Assembly: GCA_036365455.1 (NCBI GenBank)
Contig: JAWQUS010000032.1
Span: 10,141,501 to 10,205,500 of the forward strand
Direction: 5' to 3'
Length of the DNA: 64,000 nt
Source: Macrosoma leucophasiata
Lineage: Eukaryota > Arthropoda > Insecta > Lepidoptera > Hedylidae
The position numbers were made by a program, and so were the translations under genes. Of the stretch, positions 53,763 to 63,963 are shown one piece after another; the first letter of the stretch is position 1, and each line of letters starts with the position of its first letter. The notes under the pieces are model-generated. The model was not told the origin of the DNA and searched no databases. It saw only the letters and a program-made list of their open reading frames with translations.

Positions 53763-54965
53763 AAAAAAGGGGTAAAACTTAGCTATAAACGAGATCAAAA
53801 AAAAAAAAACGTATCGATGTATGTTTTTTTTTGCTCAATCACTCCACAGTGTTTGGATTGATTTCGATTTAATTTTTGTACACAGATAGAGTACACATGT
53901 ATGGCTTTAACATATATAATAATATCCCTCAGCCCGTTAGAAAAATATGACAGTTGATTTCTTTTTGTTCTTGGACCATATAGGGTCCATTTGCTGCTTC
54001 AGGGATTTAAATATGTCTTTACATGGACAAAATAGTTGTCGATTACAATTGCTATTGCACGTATCCTACCTACTCTACGTAGACTTTATAGACAAATGAC
54101 AGCTGACGTCAAAATTGACGTTAATTAACAATTTGACAACAGAAGGACTTACCTGTTAATTACTACTGCTTATTCATTAGTGTTTATGTTTCAAGAGTGA
54201 TTAAGTGAGTGAGTGGTATTTACACCTGAAATCCGCGCGAACAAAGTCGCGGTTAAAAGCTAATATTATTATAAAATGACTCCAAACCAAGTTTAAATAC
54301 AACATGGAGGCTGGTGATGCGTACCAGTTTATCGTTCATACAATTTTAAAACCCAACACCGTTGTTAACTAAATAAAGAAGTTTAGAAACGGTACGAGTA
54401 TCTTTTCACTGACCATGAATTTTAATTAGTTTACATCTTATTACACGAAAAATATTGAAGCCAAGCTATGAACTTGAAATAAAAGAGATGAAACCTTCTA
54501 AGTTTTCAGAAAACCAAATAAATCGCAAACTTTATCGCTGTACGTACAAGAGTTAAAGTTTTGAGATACAAACTTCCATAAAAATGTTTAGGTGAGCGTG
54601 TAAAAAGTATTTTATCATCTAGAACTTGAATAATTTGTTACAACAAAGTTAATGTTAAGTGAAATAAGCAAGTATTGTACTTTACTTAGGTACTGTAAAT
54701 ACAGTACAAGTAATGTTCATTTCTAGGATTTTGTACCCAAAAGGTAAAAACTGTTTTTTCGGTCTATACGAAGTAGGTATGTCTATTATTTGTCTATGAT
54801 CCAATTTGTATTGCCATACCGTCCTTAATCAACATGGATGAAAAAGGCATTGACCTGTGTATATGTAAATAATTAGACTAAAGTATTAGAAAGGACACTC
54901 CCCTTGGTAGCATGGTTTAAGTTTCTTGCATTCAATTTACCTCACTTTTTTATAGTAACATGACA
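53763..54965. other. 1.2 kb AT-rich DNA without recognised genes
   Basis: Nothing recognised, apart from poly-A/T runs near 53790-53830 and a TGACGTCAAAATTGACGT inverted word at about 54105. Confidence 0.35.
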
Positions 54966-55033
54966 TATGACGTCTTTTTTTTTTGTTATGGCATCGCTAT
55001 CACGCATATTGCCAGTGTCAAGTAAAACGATAT
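54966..55033. repeat. Direct repeat P, copy 1
   Basis: ATGGCATCGCTATCACGC, ATATTGCCAGTGTCAAGTAA recurs about 428 bp downstream (55395-55458) with few changes. Confidence 0.7.
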
Positions 55034-55394
55034 TTCGTATTCGTATTTATTTATGCAGCGTAAAAGTTAGTATAATACAGTCAGTCAATTATTTATTAAG
55101 TATGTCAGTCAAGTGAGTTACAGTCAGTTATTCGAGTAAAGCGATGGCTACTTTACCAGAACATTCACAATGAAGTTTTGGAGGCAACCTGGAAGGTCGT
55201 GTTTTCGCACTTTTATTCTATTTCACTATACACGGGCACTGTAATAAACCTATAACAAACAAAATGCCATGAACTTTATTCAATATAACTTTAAAAAACA
55301 CCAAATAAAATAAGAGCACAATACGCCTCTTTCAAGGTTCCCGCCAAAACTCCATGAAAACGTCATATACATATAAATATCTAAATATCTCTCA

Positions 55395-55458
55395 AATCTT
55401 TTTTTTTTACAATATAATGGCATCGTTATTGCGCATATTGCAAGTGTCAAGTAAAACG
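55395..55458. repeat. Direct repeat P, copy 2
   Basis: Second copy; a family D fragment inserted at its end and duplicated TCAAGTAAAACG. Confidence 0.7.
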
Positions 55459-55515
55459 CGGCGCTCTACACTCTCTGCCTACCCCGTTAGGGACCTGGCG
55501 TGAAGATACATTAAT
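55459..55515 (+). mobile_element. LINE family D, 57-bp 3' end with 12-bp target duplication
   Basis: Sense fragment GGCGCTCTACACTCTC..CCGTTAGGGACCTGGCGTGA, then AGATACATTAAT. The last codons of the ORF and its TGA are kept. TCAAGTAAAACG is repeated exactly at 55447-55458 and 55516-55527. Confidence 0.85.
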
Positions 55516-55544
55516 TCAAGTAAAACGGTATAAATTTTCTGTGC

Positions 55545-55746
55545 GTTACATGTAGAGGAAGTACCCTAAACAAATGTTTCTTTCACGTTTTTATACTACC
55601 ACTTTCGTCGGCGTGATTAAGTTGTACTTGTGCCAAATTTCAAGTCTCTAGTACCAAAAGTTTTTCGCTAAACCAAAGACGGACAGACAGACAGACAGAC
55701 ATGGCAAAACTATAAGGGTTCTTTGTTTACTACGGAACCCTAAAAA
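55545..55746. repeat. Dispersed repeat ending TACGGAACCCTAAAAA
   Basis: GACGGACAGACAGACAGAC, then ATAAGGGTTCTTTG and CTACGGAACCCTAAAAA match the right end of 29990-30617. It is truncated on the left. Confidence 0.6.
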
Positions 55747-55935
55747 CTACTACACTGTCTTCAAAAATTCTATCACCATTAGAAAGCAACATCTTCACTA
55801 AGTGAGATTAGCTTTATTACATTTATTGCACCCGTGCAAAGCCGGGGCAAGCCACTAGTACACTATAAAATCACTGAACAATTTACAACTCAGACACGAA
55901 ACGCCAAAATACAGTAGCATTACAAAAGAGTGGCG

Positions 55936-56180
55936 CCAACAGAAATCAATACGTCGTATTCGAACAGTTTAAATATTGGCCTCCTTGAATATTCTGTCGA
56001 TTTTAATGTATCTATTTGTTAGCTTACGTCTTTCCTTTTTCGGGTTGTGTTTGGTACGATACAAATCAGTAGCAAATATCGGCAATTGTTGGACGAACGA
56101 TATTGCTTGTGGATGATTTCAAATGCCTTATTTCTCGCGTTGAGGAAATATTTGATTGTGTACTGTGATTGGGTCGGACT
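55936..56180. repeat. Diverged direct repeat Q, copy 1
   Basis: CGTATTCGAACAGTTTAAAT, CTCCTTGAATATTC, GTTGGACGAACGATA and TTTGATTGTGTACTGTGATTGG follow the same order as 56645-56920. Both copies can be read on the minus strand as a TIKxFLxARxKAxxIIHxxxR-like peptide with later stops, so an old coding sequence is possible. Confidence 0.65.
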
Positions 56181-56429
56181 GTTTGAGTGCGGTAATAACA
56201 ACAAATGTTATGTTCAGAATTCTATTAAGAATTAAAACATTTTGTACGCAACTATTAACAAAAAAGTTTAGAACAGTCTTTCTAGTGCATTAAATATTAA
56301 TTTCAACCAATTATGTTCATAATCAATTTAATTTCTTATTGACTTTTACGTATGCCTTAATGCTTGTCATGAATCTTGTTAAATATGCAAGCATATGAAA
56401 AAAAAGGCATATTCCTTCACATTGGTCCT

Positions 56430-56585
56430 AAACCGTCCTCATCTAGCGATTGTCCGCGACCTTCGCCAAGTAGTTGGTCCACTTCATGGGGACTATCTAC
56501 TATCTTTCGTTACGCAGTCGCCACATTAAAAATATTTTTTTCCCTAACGGCCGTGCGTTGTTTCTTCGAGGTATGTGCCCTACCC
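56430..56585 (-). pseudogene. RTE-type LINE C-terminal fragment, decayed
   Basis: GTCCTCATCTAGCGATTG, CGACCTTCGCCAAGTAGTTG and AACGGCCGTGCGTT match 27040-27190 in order (antisense ORF). Many changes and gaps; non-functional. It lies between the two copies of repeat Q. Confidence 0.7.
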
Positions 56586-56644
56586 TAATACAATAGGCTA
56601 GTGTTACGAATAAAAGACAGTATATCAAACATTATAGGATTCTG

Positions 56645-56920
56645 AACAGAAAGTCAGTAAATCGTATTCGAACAGTTTTAATACTGGACTCCTTGAATAT
56701 TCCGTCCAATTCAAATCGTCCATTTATTCTCCGCACCAAACGGTTATACCGTCTCGCTTCTTTCGGGTCGTAATTTTATCGGCGCGTTACAAATCTGCAC
56801 CCCACTTTATCGACAATTGTTGAACGAACGATACGCCTTTTGTTGTGTATGATCCCGACCGCTTTTAATCTTGCCTCGAGGAAACGTTTGATTGTGCGTA
56901 GTGATTGGGGTCTTGGCTTT
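56645..56920. repeat. Diverged direct repeat Q, copy 2
   Basis: Partner of 55936-56180, about 710 bp downstream. It is longer in the middle (ACGGTTATACCGTCTCGCTT). The nature of the repeat is unknown. Confidence 0.65.
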
Positions 56921-57150
56921 AGAGCGCTGACTTGTTATTTCAAATTCGTATAATAATATTTTTTTGTTCTTAGGGACCTGATGTTTATTTCATATTATAT
57001 TTTATTTTATCATACATTAAAATGCTTTAAAACTTGCTAGTTAAATATTTGATTTATTCGAGATTGTGATCGGATTGAACTTATTCAATGTAGAATATGC
57101 CCTCTTTTTGGATGGAAAATTAATTTAAGAGGGTATCTAACACACGCAGA

Positions 57151-57300
57151 TTAGATCTTCACGCCAGGTCCCTAACGGGGTAGGCAGAGAGTGTAGAGCG
57201 CCAGACATCCCGGTTCTGACAAACCTCGCGTGCCTCGTCTACCTTCATCATTCTCTTCATACATGCACGCCGATTCCTAAGACTTTTGACCCCACCATCA
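57151..57300 (-). mobile_element. LINE family D, longest 3' copy
   Basis: GATCTTCACGCCAGGTCCC to GATTCCTAAGACTTTTGACC on the plus strand. The minus frame holds the GRRGTR/KVDEAR-type end of the ORF and the TGA-AGAT end. Confidence 0.7.
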
Positions 57301-57379
57301 TTAGATGATTATATTAGATGATTATATTATAAGGCAAAAACATTTTTTTTAAAATAATTTTCTAAAGAATCAGTTTAGC

Positions 57380-57562
57380 GCCCGAACGCACTAGCGGTTA
57401 GCCGCGGGAGCGGGTAGCCGCTCGGTTACAGTTTGATATTATACCGCCTGTGATTGTATGGCGGTTAAGTGCGTACAATCACAGGCGGTTGCATATTTAA
57501 ACGTAAAAGAAGCGACTAGCCGCGCGGCTCCCCACGCACGAGGCTAACCGCTAATGCGTTGT
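57380..57562. mobile_element. MITE with outer and inner hairpins
   Basis: Outer inverted ends AACGCACTAGCGGTTAGCC and GGCTAACCGCTAATGCGTT. In the middle, ACCGCCTGTGATTGTA is followed by its exact complement 15 bases later. The element is GC-richer than its surroundings. The target duplication is not clear. No ORF. Confidence 0.75.
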
Positions 57563-58017
57563 AGATACTGCAGTTAATCAAATATTTTCAAGTAGGTATT
57601 ATTGATACTAAATTCAACAATTAAAAAAACCTCTTCCATCGTCGTTACCCAATAATGATTGATAGTTTAAGCCTTGAACTCTGTATTAAAGTAATTCATC
57701 AAAGAAAACTATGAAAAAGGACGGTAAGATTGATATACACTTTCCAAATGGATCATTAGAGATCCCAAGGTTCTGGTGTGACGTACCTAATGGATGACGG
57801 TCCATTTCCGCCGCTTTCAGATATCACCAAGAGTGCTAAAATTCGTGGTATTTTAAAGGAGAGAGATTATCTAAATCTACACTATTAGGATTATGTTATG
57901 TTTATTGATGTTGCATTCTCAAATTCATTTTGGGAAAACATCTGAAAGCCAGAGGATTTGATCACCTTGCGTTGCTTCATTGTTAGTCATAATAGGTAGG
58001 TAGATAGGAGTTTTGGA
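57563..58017. other. Unassigned AT-rich sequence
   Basis: Nothing recognised. Confidence 0.3.
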
Positions 58018-58027
58018 CTCAAAATCT

Positions 58028-58344
58028 AAAAAACGTAACTTCACGCCTGTAATCCCCGAAGGGGTAGGCAGAGGTAAATGCATGCATTCAAGCATACATG
58101 CAAACACCCACGATTCGCCGGTTACGTTTTGGCCCATGTAACAGGTGGCGAGCCTGTTGACATCTCCAGGCACATTACCAAACTTTGAGGTACTGGGAAA
58201 TTACCAAAAAATTGAAAAATCCCAATAGAACCAGAGATAAAGGCTTTTTCACCATTATCTCTGATAGCCCCCTACCCGGTAATCGAACCCAGGACCTCAG
58301 AGTAGTAGTAGTGGCCTGCTACCACTAGGCTACCGAGGCAGTTC
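58028..58344 (-). mobile_element. tRNA-derived SINE (family C), full length with target duplication
   Basis: Best copy of family C. On the minus strand it begins AACTGCCTCGGTAGCCTAGT (A box TAGCCTAGTGG) with B box GGTTCGATTACCGGG, then the GAGATAATGG body and the CTCTGCCTACCCCTTCGGGG block. It ends GAAGTTACGTTTTTT, so the sense 3' end is a T-run. CTCAAAATCT is repeated at 58018-58027 and 58345-58354. Confidence 0.88.
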
Positions 58345-58386
58345 CTCAAAATCTACTCCAAAAATTATATTGATAAGACTAGTACT

Positions 58387-59095
58387 TGTAGCCGATTCAC
58401 TATATTCTGTATAGATAGGTATATGTATGTTAAACACTTATTATCATAATATTTATTTAAATCTATTACACAGTTATTATATATACTATTAACAAATGTT
58501 ATAAGTACCTACCATACATATACCATAAATATATATTACACATATACCTAATTCATAACATTATATTATTATTTATATTAATAATAATATAAACATAAAA
58601 TATAATAATAATATAAAACAACATATTTATTTTATTTAATATTTACAATTATTAATTATTAATGTTACCTATACAAAAATATCGTTCGTGTATATCGTAC
58701 GGTAACTATTTTGCCGTGCATTCCGTCGGTGCAATGGTAGCGCGCACTCCGGACCGGTTTACATGGTGCAGCGCGCGCGCAGTCGATATTGCACGTTGCA
58801 CCAGTCGTCCACGCATGTCGGACGCGAAGCCCGTGTCGCTCGATCGCCCGTAGCTCATACACGCTTACCTCGCGAACGCGTATCTGTTTTATTGTTATCT
58901 GTTGCTTGTGCTATCGCTGTGAACTATCTATACTCCTTCTATTTCTATGGTATATAACTCTTCTAGTGTGTTGTGTAAACTGTATCTTGTGTGTGACTCT
59001 TGTGATTATACGTTTCTTCTTTCTACGGACTAATTTCTTCTTATTCACTTCTTCGTCACTCACCATCTATCTACACCTATCACCCCCACACCATA
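58387..59095 (+). repeat. 5' LTR
   Basis: Starts TGTAGCCGATTCAC and ends CACACCATA. The first 290 bp are extremely AT-rich, followed by a GC-rich block (58690-58870) and a TATA-like box. The 3' boundary is set by the divergence from the 3' LTR and by the TACT duplication; the LTR therefore ends in TA, not the canonical CA. Confidence 0.93.
58951..58957 (+). promoter_or_regulatory. TATA-like box of the LTR promoter
   Basis: TATATAA lies 145 bp before the LTR end, with TTGTGTGTGACTCTTGTG downstream as possible start region. The same box is at 63735-63741 in the 3' LTR. Promoter role is inferred. Confidence 0.45.
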
Positions 59096-59097
59096 AC

Positions 59098-59109
59098 TGG
59101 TGACCCCGA
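59098..59109 (+). promoter_or_regulatory. Primer binding site, tRNA-Trp type
   Basis: TGGTGACCCCGA begins two bases after the 5' LTR. It is complementary to the 3' end of insect tRNA-Trp (..TCGGGGTCA-CCA). The match stops after 12 bases. Confidence 0.75.
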
Positions 59110-59128
59110 ATCGAACACAAGGATCAAG

Positions 59129-60034
59129 ATGAGTGATAGCAGTGACTCAGTTAAAACCGTCGGATCGCGCTCCGGTGCCAACGTCGCCACGCGGAAGGCG
59201 CGCAGAGTGCGCGTTTCCACTGACCGCGACGACAACGAGCTACGACAATGCAAAATTAAAGTTCCTCCGTTTTCACCAGAGGATCCCGAGCTTTGGTTTG
59301 CCTTACTGGAAGGTCAGTTTGACAGTAATAATATTATCGATGATGCTGTTAAATTTACTAATGTCACAAACAATTTAGACTTACAATATGCAAAGGCCGT
59401 GAAGGATATCATTATCAATCCTCCGGCGAAAAACCGCTATGATAAGATAAAGTCGGAATTGATTAAGCGGCTATCAGCATCGCATGAGAAGAAGGTCAAA
59501 CAGCTCCTTACTCATGAAGAGCTTGGTGACAGAAAGCCTTCCCAATTTTTACGGCACCTACAAGACCTAGCCGGACCCTCCGTGCCTGACGAGTTCTTGA
59601 GGTCAATCTGGAGTAATCGACTCCCGCATAACATCCAGACAGTGTTAGCGTCACAGCCCTCTCATTCGCTTGATCAGCTGGGGGATTTAGCTGATCGCAT
59701 ACAAGAGCTGGCATCACCGTACAACATCGCCGCCGCGTCGACCAGTAGGACACCTGCGTCACATCCAGCTAACGAGATAGCGGAGTTGAAAAAGATGGTT
59801 CAGCACCTCACTCTGAAATTGGAAGAGCATACCCGGTCATCATCTTGTTACTCCACCGATCGTGCGAGACCGCGTGAACGCAAACGCTCCAGTTCCAGAC
59901 AGCGCAGCCGGTCCAACTCAAGTTACCGCAAGTACCCGATATGCTGGTATCATGCTAAGTTTGGACCCAGAGCTCATATTTGTCAGAAGCCATGTGACTA
60001 CAAGCAGTCGGGAAACTTCGCAGGCAATCAGTAG
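59129..60034 (+). CDS. gag: Gag polyprotein of Gypsy element
   Basis: 301 codons, the structural protein that would form the virus-like particle in the cytoplasm and bind the element RNA. The start ATG is 20 bases after the primer site. Residues 1-40 are charged. About 45-205 hold the capsid-like part ([17 protein letters not shown], then [20 protein letters not shown] and [10 protein letters not shown]), typical of Kabuki/CsRn1-like gags. Residues 240-268 are Arg/Ser rich. Residues 272-289 form a C-x2-H-x9-C-x3-C box, the unusual CHCC knuckle of this clade. The frame is intact to TAG 60032-60034 and overlaps pol by 37 nt, with a -1 slippery heptamer in the overlap. Confidence 0.93.
   Translation: MSDSSDSVKTVGSRSGANVATRKARRVRVSTDRDDNELRQCKIKVPPFSPEDPELWFALLEGQFDSNNIIDDAVKFTNVTNNLDLQYAKAVKDIIINPPAKNRYDKIKSELIKRLSASHEKKVKQLLTHEELGDRKPSQFLRHLQDLAGPSVPDEFLRSIWSNRLPHNIQTVLASQPSHSLDQLGDLADRIQELASPYNIAAASTSRTPASHPANEIAELKKMVQHLTLKLEEHTRSSSCYSTDRARPRERKRSSSRQRSRSNSSYRKYPICWYHAKFGPRAHICQKPCDYKQSGNFAGNQ
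60010..60016 (+). promoter_or_regulatory. -1 ribosomal frameshift signal (G GGA AAC) with predicted pseudoknot
   Basis: GGGAAAC sits in the gag frame as G-GGA-AAC, the correct phase for a simultaneous -1 slip into pol. Six bases downstream GGCAATC (60023-60029) can pair with GATTGCC (60046-60052). Within the loop GGCGAC (60036-60041) can pair with GTCGCC (60065-60070), giving an H-type pseudoknot. The pol frame is open from 59998, so the signal lies in the overlap. Pairings were read by eye. Confidence 0.75.
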
Positions 60035-63000
60035 TGGCGACGAACGATTGCCCAGCTAGCCAAGGTCGCCTCTTCGTCACTGACCGCAACCTGCACATCA
60101 AATTTCTGGTGGACACCGGCAGTGACTTGTGCGTCTATCCTCGTTCTGCACTTCGTGAACGTCGGGCCAAGACGGACTTCGAGCTCACCGCGGCCAATGG
60201 TTCTACAATCGAGACATATGGTTTTGTAGAATTAAATCTAAATTTAGGCTTAAGGCGTAATTTTGCTTGGCGTTTTATAGTGGCTAATGTAACCAAGCCA
60301 ATAATAGGCGTAGACTTTCTTTGCCATTTTAATTTAATTGTAGATTGCAGTAACCAGTGCTTAATAGATAATACCACCACTTGCTCTGTAAATGCTTTTA
60401 CCGCTAATGCAAATGTATCTTCTGTCAAGGTATCGACGGGCGACACGCGTTTCCACAGAATCTTAAGTAAGTTTCCGGAAATTACTCGCCCATCTGGCAC
60501 TCCCGTGGTTCCACAGCACAACACGGTACATCATATAAGGACCACACCTGGCCCTCCTATTTCATGTACCCCTCGCAGACTAGCACCCGACAAATTGAAG
60601 ATTGCCACAAAAGAATTTGAGCTGATGCTCAGCAACGGCACAGCGCGGCCTTCTGACAGTTCTTGGGCTTCTCCTCTCCATCTAGCGCCTAAGAAAGATA
60701 ATGGCTGGCGGCCATGTGGCGATTACAGGATGCTTAACTCACGGACTATCCCAGACCGTTATCCTATTAGGCACATCCATGACTTCGCCCATTCCATTTC
60801 TGGCTGTACGGTCTTCTCCACAATAGACCTTCTGAAGGCCTACAATCAGATACCCATTTACCACCCCGATATCCAGAAGACCGCCATCACTACACCCTTT
60901 GGCCTGTATGAATTCCCTTTCATGACGTTTGGTTTGAGGAATGCAGGTCAAACATTCCAGCGATTTGTTGACGAGATGACTAGAGGCCTTGATTTTTGTT
61001 ACTCGTATCTAGACGATTTCCTGGTCTTCTCTAAGGATGAAACTCTCCACGAATCTCACCTTCATCAGCTGTTCGATCGTATGAAGGAATATGGCGTAGT
61101 CGTCAATACTGGTAAGTGCGTCTTTGGCCAATCTAAAGTAACATTTTTAGGGTACGAAATTTCAGCAGCTGGTACTAAGCCTTTAGAATCCAGGGTCCAG
61201 GTCATTAAAGAATTCCCGGTACCCAAGACTGTGAAGCAGTTGAGGCGATTTTTGGGGATGCTCAACTTTTACAGGCGTTTTCTACCTCAGTCTGCTGCTA
61301 TTCAAGCACCTTTAAATACCTTGCTCTCAGGCAGCGTTAAAGCGTCTCACCCTGTTGACATTTCTGGTGAAACGCTGCTGGCCTTTAATAACTGTAAAGA
61401 GAGCCTTGCCAATGCTGCACTACTCGCACACCCGGACTGCCAGGCCGAACTTGCTCTGGTGACAGACGCGTCCGACCTAGCAATGGGTGCAGTTTTGCAA
61501 CAATTTAACAATGACATGTGGGAACCTCTTGCTTTCTTCTCCCGAAAGCTAAGTCCATCACAGCAGAAATATTTTCCATATGATAGAGAACTGCTGGCCA
61601 TATACGAAAGTATAAAATACTTCCGTCATATGTTAGAAGCCAGACATTTTGTTGTTTTTACGGATCACAAGCCCCTCAGCTTTGCTTTTAGCGAAAGAAA
61701 ACATAACTGTTCGCCTAGGCAGTACCGCCACCTCGACTTCATCTCGCAATTCACGACCGACATTAGACACATATCGGGCAAAAACAATGTCGTTGCAGAT
61801 CCGTTGTCACGTATCGATGAATTGCAGATGCCAGTTGATATGGAGGCGTTGGCTTCATCGCAAGTGTCTGACCCAGAGCTGATACAACTTTTAGGAACAT
61901 CATCTCTGCGCCTGGAAAAGTTGAGGGTTCCCAATTCTCGCTCAGAACTTTATTGTGACGTCAGCACTTCTACAGTGAGACCTTTTGTCACAAAATCATT
62001 CAGAAGACAAGTTTTTGACAGCCTTCATGGTTTTAGCCACCCTGGTGCTAACGCAACGGCTAAACTTATTGCCGATCGATTTGTTTGGCCCGTAGTGCGC
62101 AAAGACTGCCGTGAATGGACTCGTCAATGCGTAGGTTGTCAGCGTGCCAAGGTTAGTCGCCACGTTTCAGCTCCATTAGGAACGTTCGACCTCCCTCGCA
62201 CGCGCTTTTCATTCATCCATGTGGACATTATTGGCCCTCTACCCATTTCACAAGGTTATCGTTATTGTCTGACAGCGGTGGATCGTTTCACTCGCTGGCC
62301 CGAAGTAACACCTTTGATGGACATAACTGCCGAAACCGTAGGCAAAGCAATGATATCGTGGATATCCAGGTTTGGATGTCCATCAGATATCGTCACTGAT
62401 CGCGGTAAACAGTTTGAATCGTCACTTTTTCAATATCTTGGAAAAGTGATCGGATTCAAACATCGTAGAACAACCGCGTATCATCCAGCATGTAACGGGC
62501 TAGTGGAACGATTCCATCGCCAATTGAAAGCGGCCATAATGTGCCACGCTGATAGTAATTGGGTCGATACATTACCTCTAGTTTTATTAGGCATCAGAAG
62601 TTCATTCAAAGAAGACCTTCAGTCATCTTCAGCCGAGTTAGTGTATGGCGAGACCTTACGCTTGCCTGGAGAATTTTTTAACCCCACTCCACCTAACTCG
62701 ACTGACATTTCAGATTTTACCACCCGTTTACGTCAGGTTGTATCAAAACTTCAACCAGTACCTGCTTCACGTCATAACAAAAACAAAATCTTTATTTACA
62801 AAGATCTAGCTTCGTCTTCTCATGTATTTTTGAGGCAGGATGCTTTATGAGGTGCATTACAGCCACCTTATACTGGCCCTTATTTGGTTATAGAACGAGG
62901 GGATAAAACTTTTAAAATACAGGTCAAAGGGAAATGTGTGACAGTGTCTATAGACCGCCTTAAGCCGGCCTACACACTTGTTAACCCATCCCCTGATCCC

Positions 63001-63147
63001 ATTTCCACCTCTAGTCCTACTTCTGATCCCCATCCGAGTTCCTCTCCTGACCCTAGTCCTGTAGTGCCAAATGCCCCAGTTCAGGATAATGTCAGAAGAA
63101 CGCGTTCAGGCCGGAGAGTTCGGTTTCCTGATTTTTATCGCCCGTAG
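60034..63147 (+). pseudogene. pol: Pol polyprotein (protease, RT, RNase H, integrase), one in-frame stop
   Basis: The frame is open from 59998; numbering here starts at codon 60034. It reads 938 codons to TGA 62848-62850, then stays open in the same frame to TAG 63145-63147. Protease: LVDTGSD, catalytic Asp 27. Reverse transcriptase: [47 protein letters not shown] and Y-L-D-D at 325-328. RNase [16 protein letters not shown] (Asp 478) and TDHKPL. Integrase: HHCC zinc finger from His 665, then the DD35E triad Asp 731, Asp 789, Glu 825, with the [12 protein letters not shown] motif. The TGA cuts off about 100 C-terminal residues (GPYLVIERGDKTFKIQVKGK region, a GPY/F-type module, and a Pro/Ser-rich tail). 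All catalytic residues lie before the stop. Expression would need the frameshift from gag. Confidence 0.93.
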
Positions 63148-63158
63148 TGACGGTCTCT

Positions 63159-63170
63159 GGGGGGGAGTGA
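63159..63170 (+). promoter_or_regulatory. Polypurine tract
   Basis: GGGGGGGAGTGA immediately before the 3' LTR, the expected plus-strand priming site; the T in it is unusual. Confidence 0.75.
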
Positions 63171-63879
63171 TGTAGCCGATTCACTATATTCTGTATAGAT
63201 AGGTATATGTATGTTAAACACTTATTATCATAATATTTATTTAAATCTATTACACAGTTATTATATATACTATTAACAAATGTTATAAGTACCTACCATA
63301 CATATACCATAAATATATATTACACATATACCTAATTCATAACATTATATTATTATTTATATTAATAATAATATAAACATAAAATATAATAATAATATAA
63401 AACAACATATTTATTTTATTTAATATTTACAATTATTAATTATTAATGTTACCTATACAAAAATATCGTTCGTGTATATCGTACGGTAACTATTTTGCCG
63501 TGCATTCCGTCGGTGCAATGGTAGCGCGCACTCCGGACCGGTTTACATGGTGCAGCGCGCGCGCAGTCGATATTGCACGTTGCACCAGTCGTCCACGCAT
63601 GTCGGACGCGAAGCCCGTGTCGCTCGATCGCCCGTAGCTCATACACGCTTACCTCGCGAACGCGTATCTGTTTTATTGTTATCTGTTGCTTGTGCTATCG
63701 CTGTGAACTATCTATACTCCTTCTATTTCTATGGTATATAACTCTTCTAGTGTGTTGTGTAAACTGTATCTTGTGTGTGACTCTTGTGATTATACGTTTC
63801 TTCTTTCTACGGACTAATTTCTTCTTATTCACTTCTTCGTCACTCACCATCTATCTACACCTATCACCCCCACACCATA
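63171..63879 (+). repeat. 3' LTR
   Basis: 709 bp, matching the 5' LTR base for base wherever I compared it, and followed by the second TACT. Short frames inside both LTRs are identical to each other and are not genes. Confidence 0.93.
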
Positions 63880-63963
63880 TACTGTTTCTACACTTACTAA
63901 GAACTTTTGCCATTTTATTCAAATACCATCGAACATGAAATGAAATATCTATACAAATCTATA

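Larger units (their letters stand above)
58387..63879 (+). mobile_element. Ty3/Gypsy LTR retrotransposon, CsRn1/Kabuki-like clade
   Basis: A 5,493-bp element with two 709-bp LTRs that look identical by eye at a constant offset of 4,784 bp, flanked by the 4-bp duplication TACT (58383-58386, 63880-63883). Order: LTR, tRNA-Trp-type primer site, gag, pol (protease, RT, RNase H, integrase), purine tract, LTR. There is no envelope gene. The gag CHCC box in place of CCHC and the TGGTGACCCC primer site are the features known for the CsRn1 clade, which includes Kabuki of silkworm. Identical LTRs mean recent insertion, yet pol has one in-frame TGA at 62848. Clade placement is from motifs only. Confidence 0.95.

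Noticed and set aside
58662..59103. Small frames in the 5' LTR (and identical ones at 63446-63938)
   Set aside because: They are LTR non-coding sequence, present twice because the LTRs are duplicates.
59508..59762. Antisense frames inside gag and pol
   Set aside because: They are shadows of the strongly supported sense frames.
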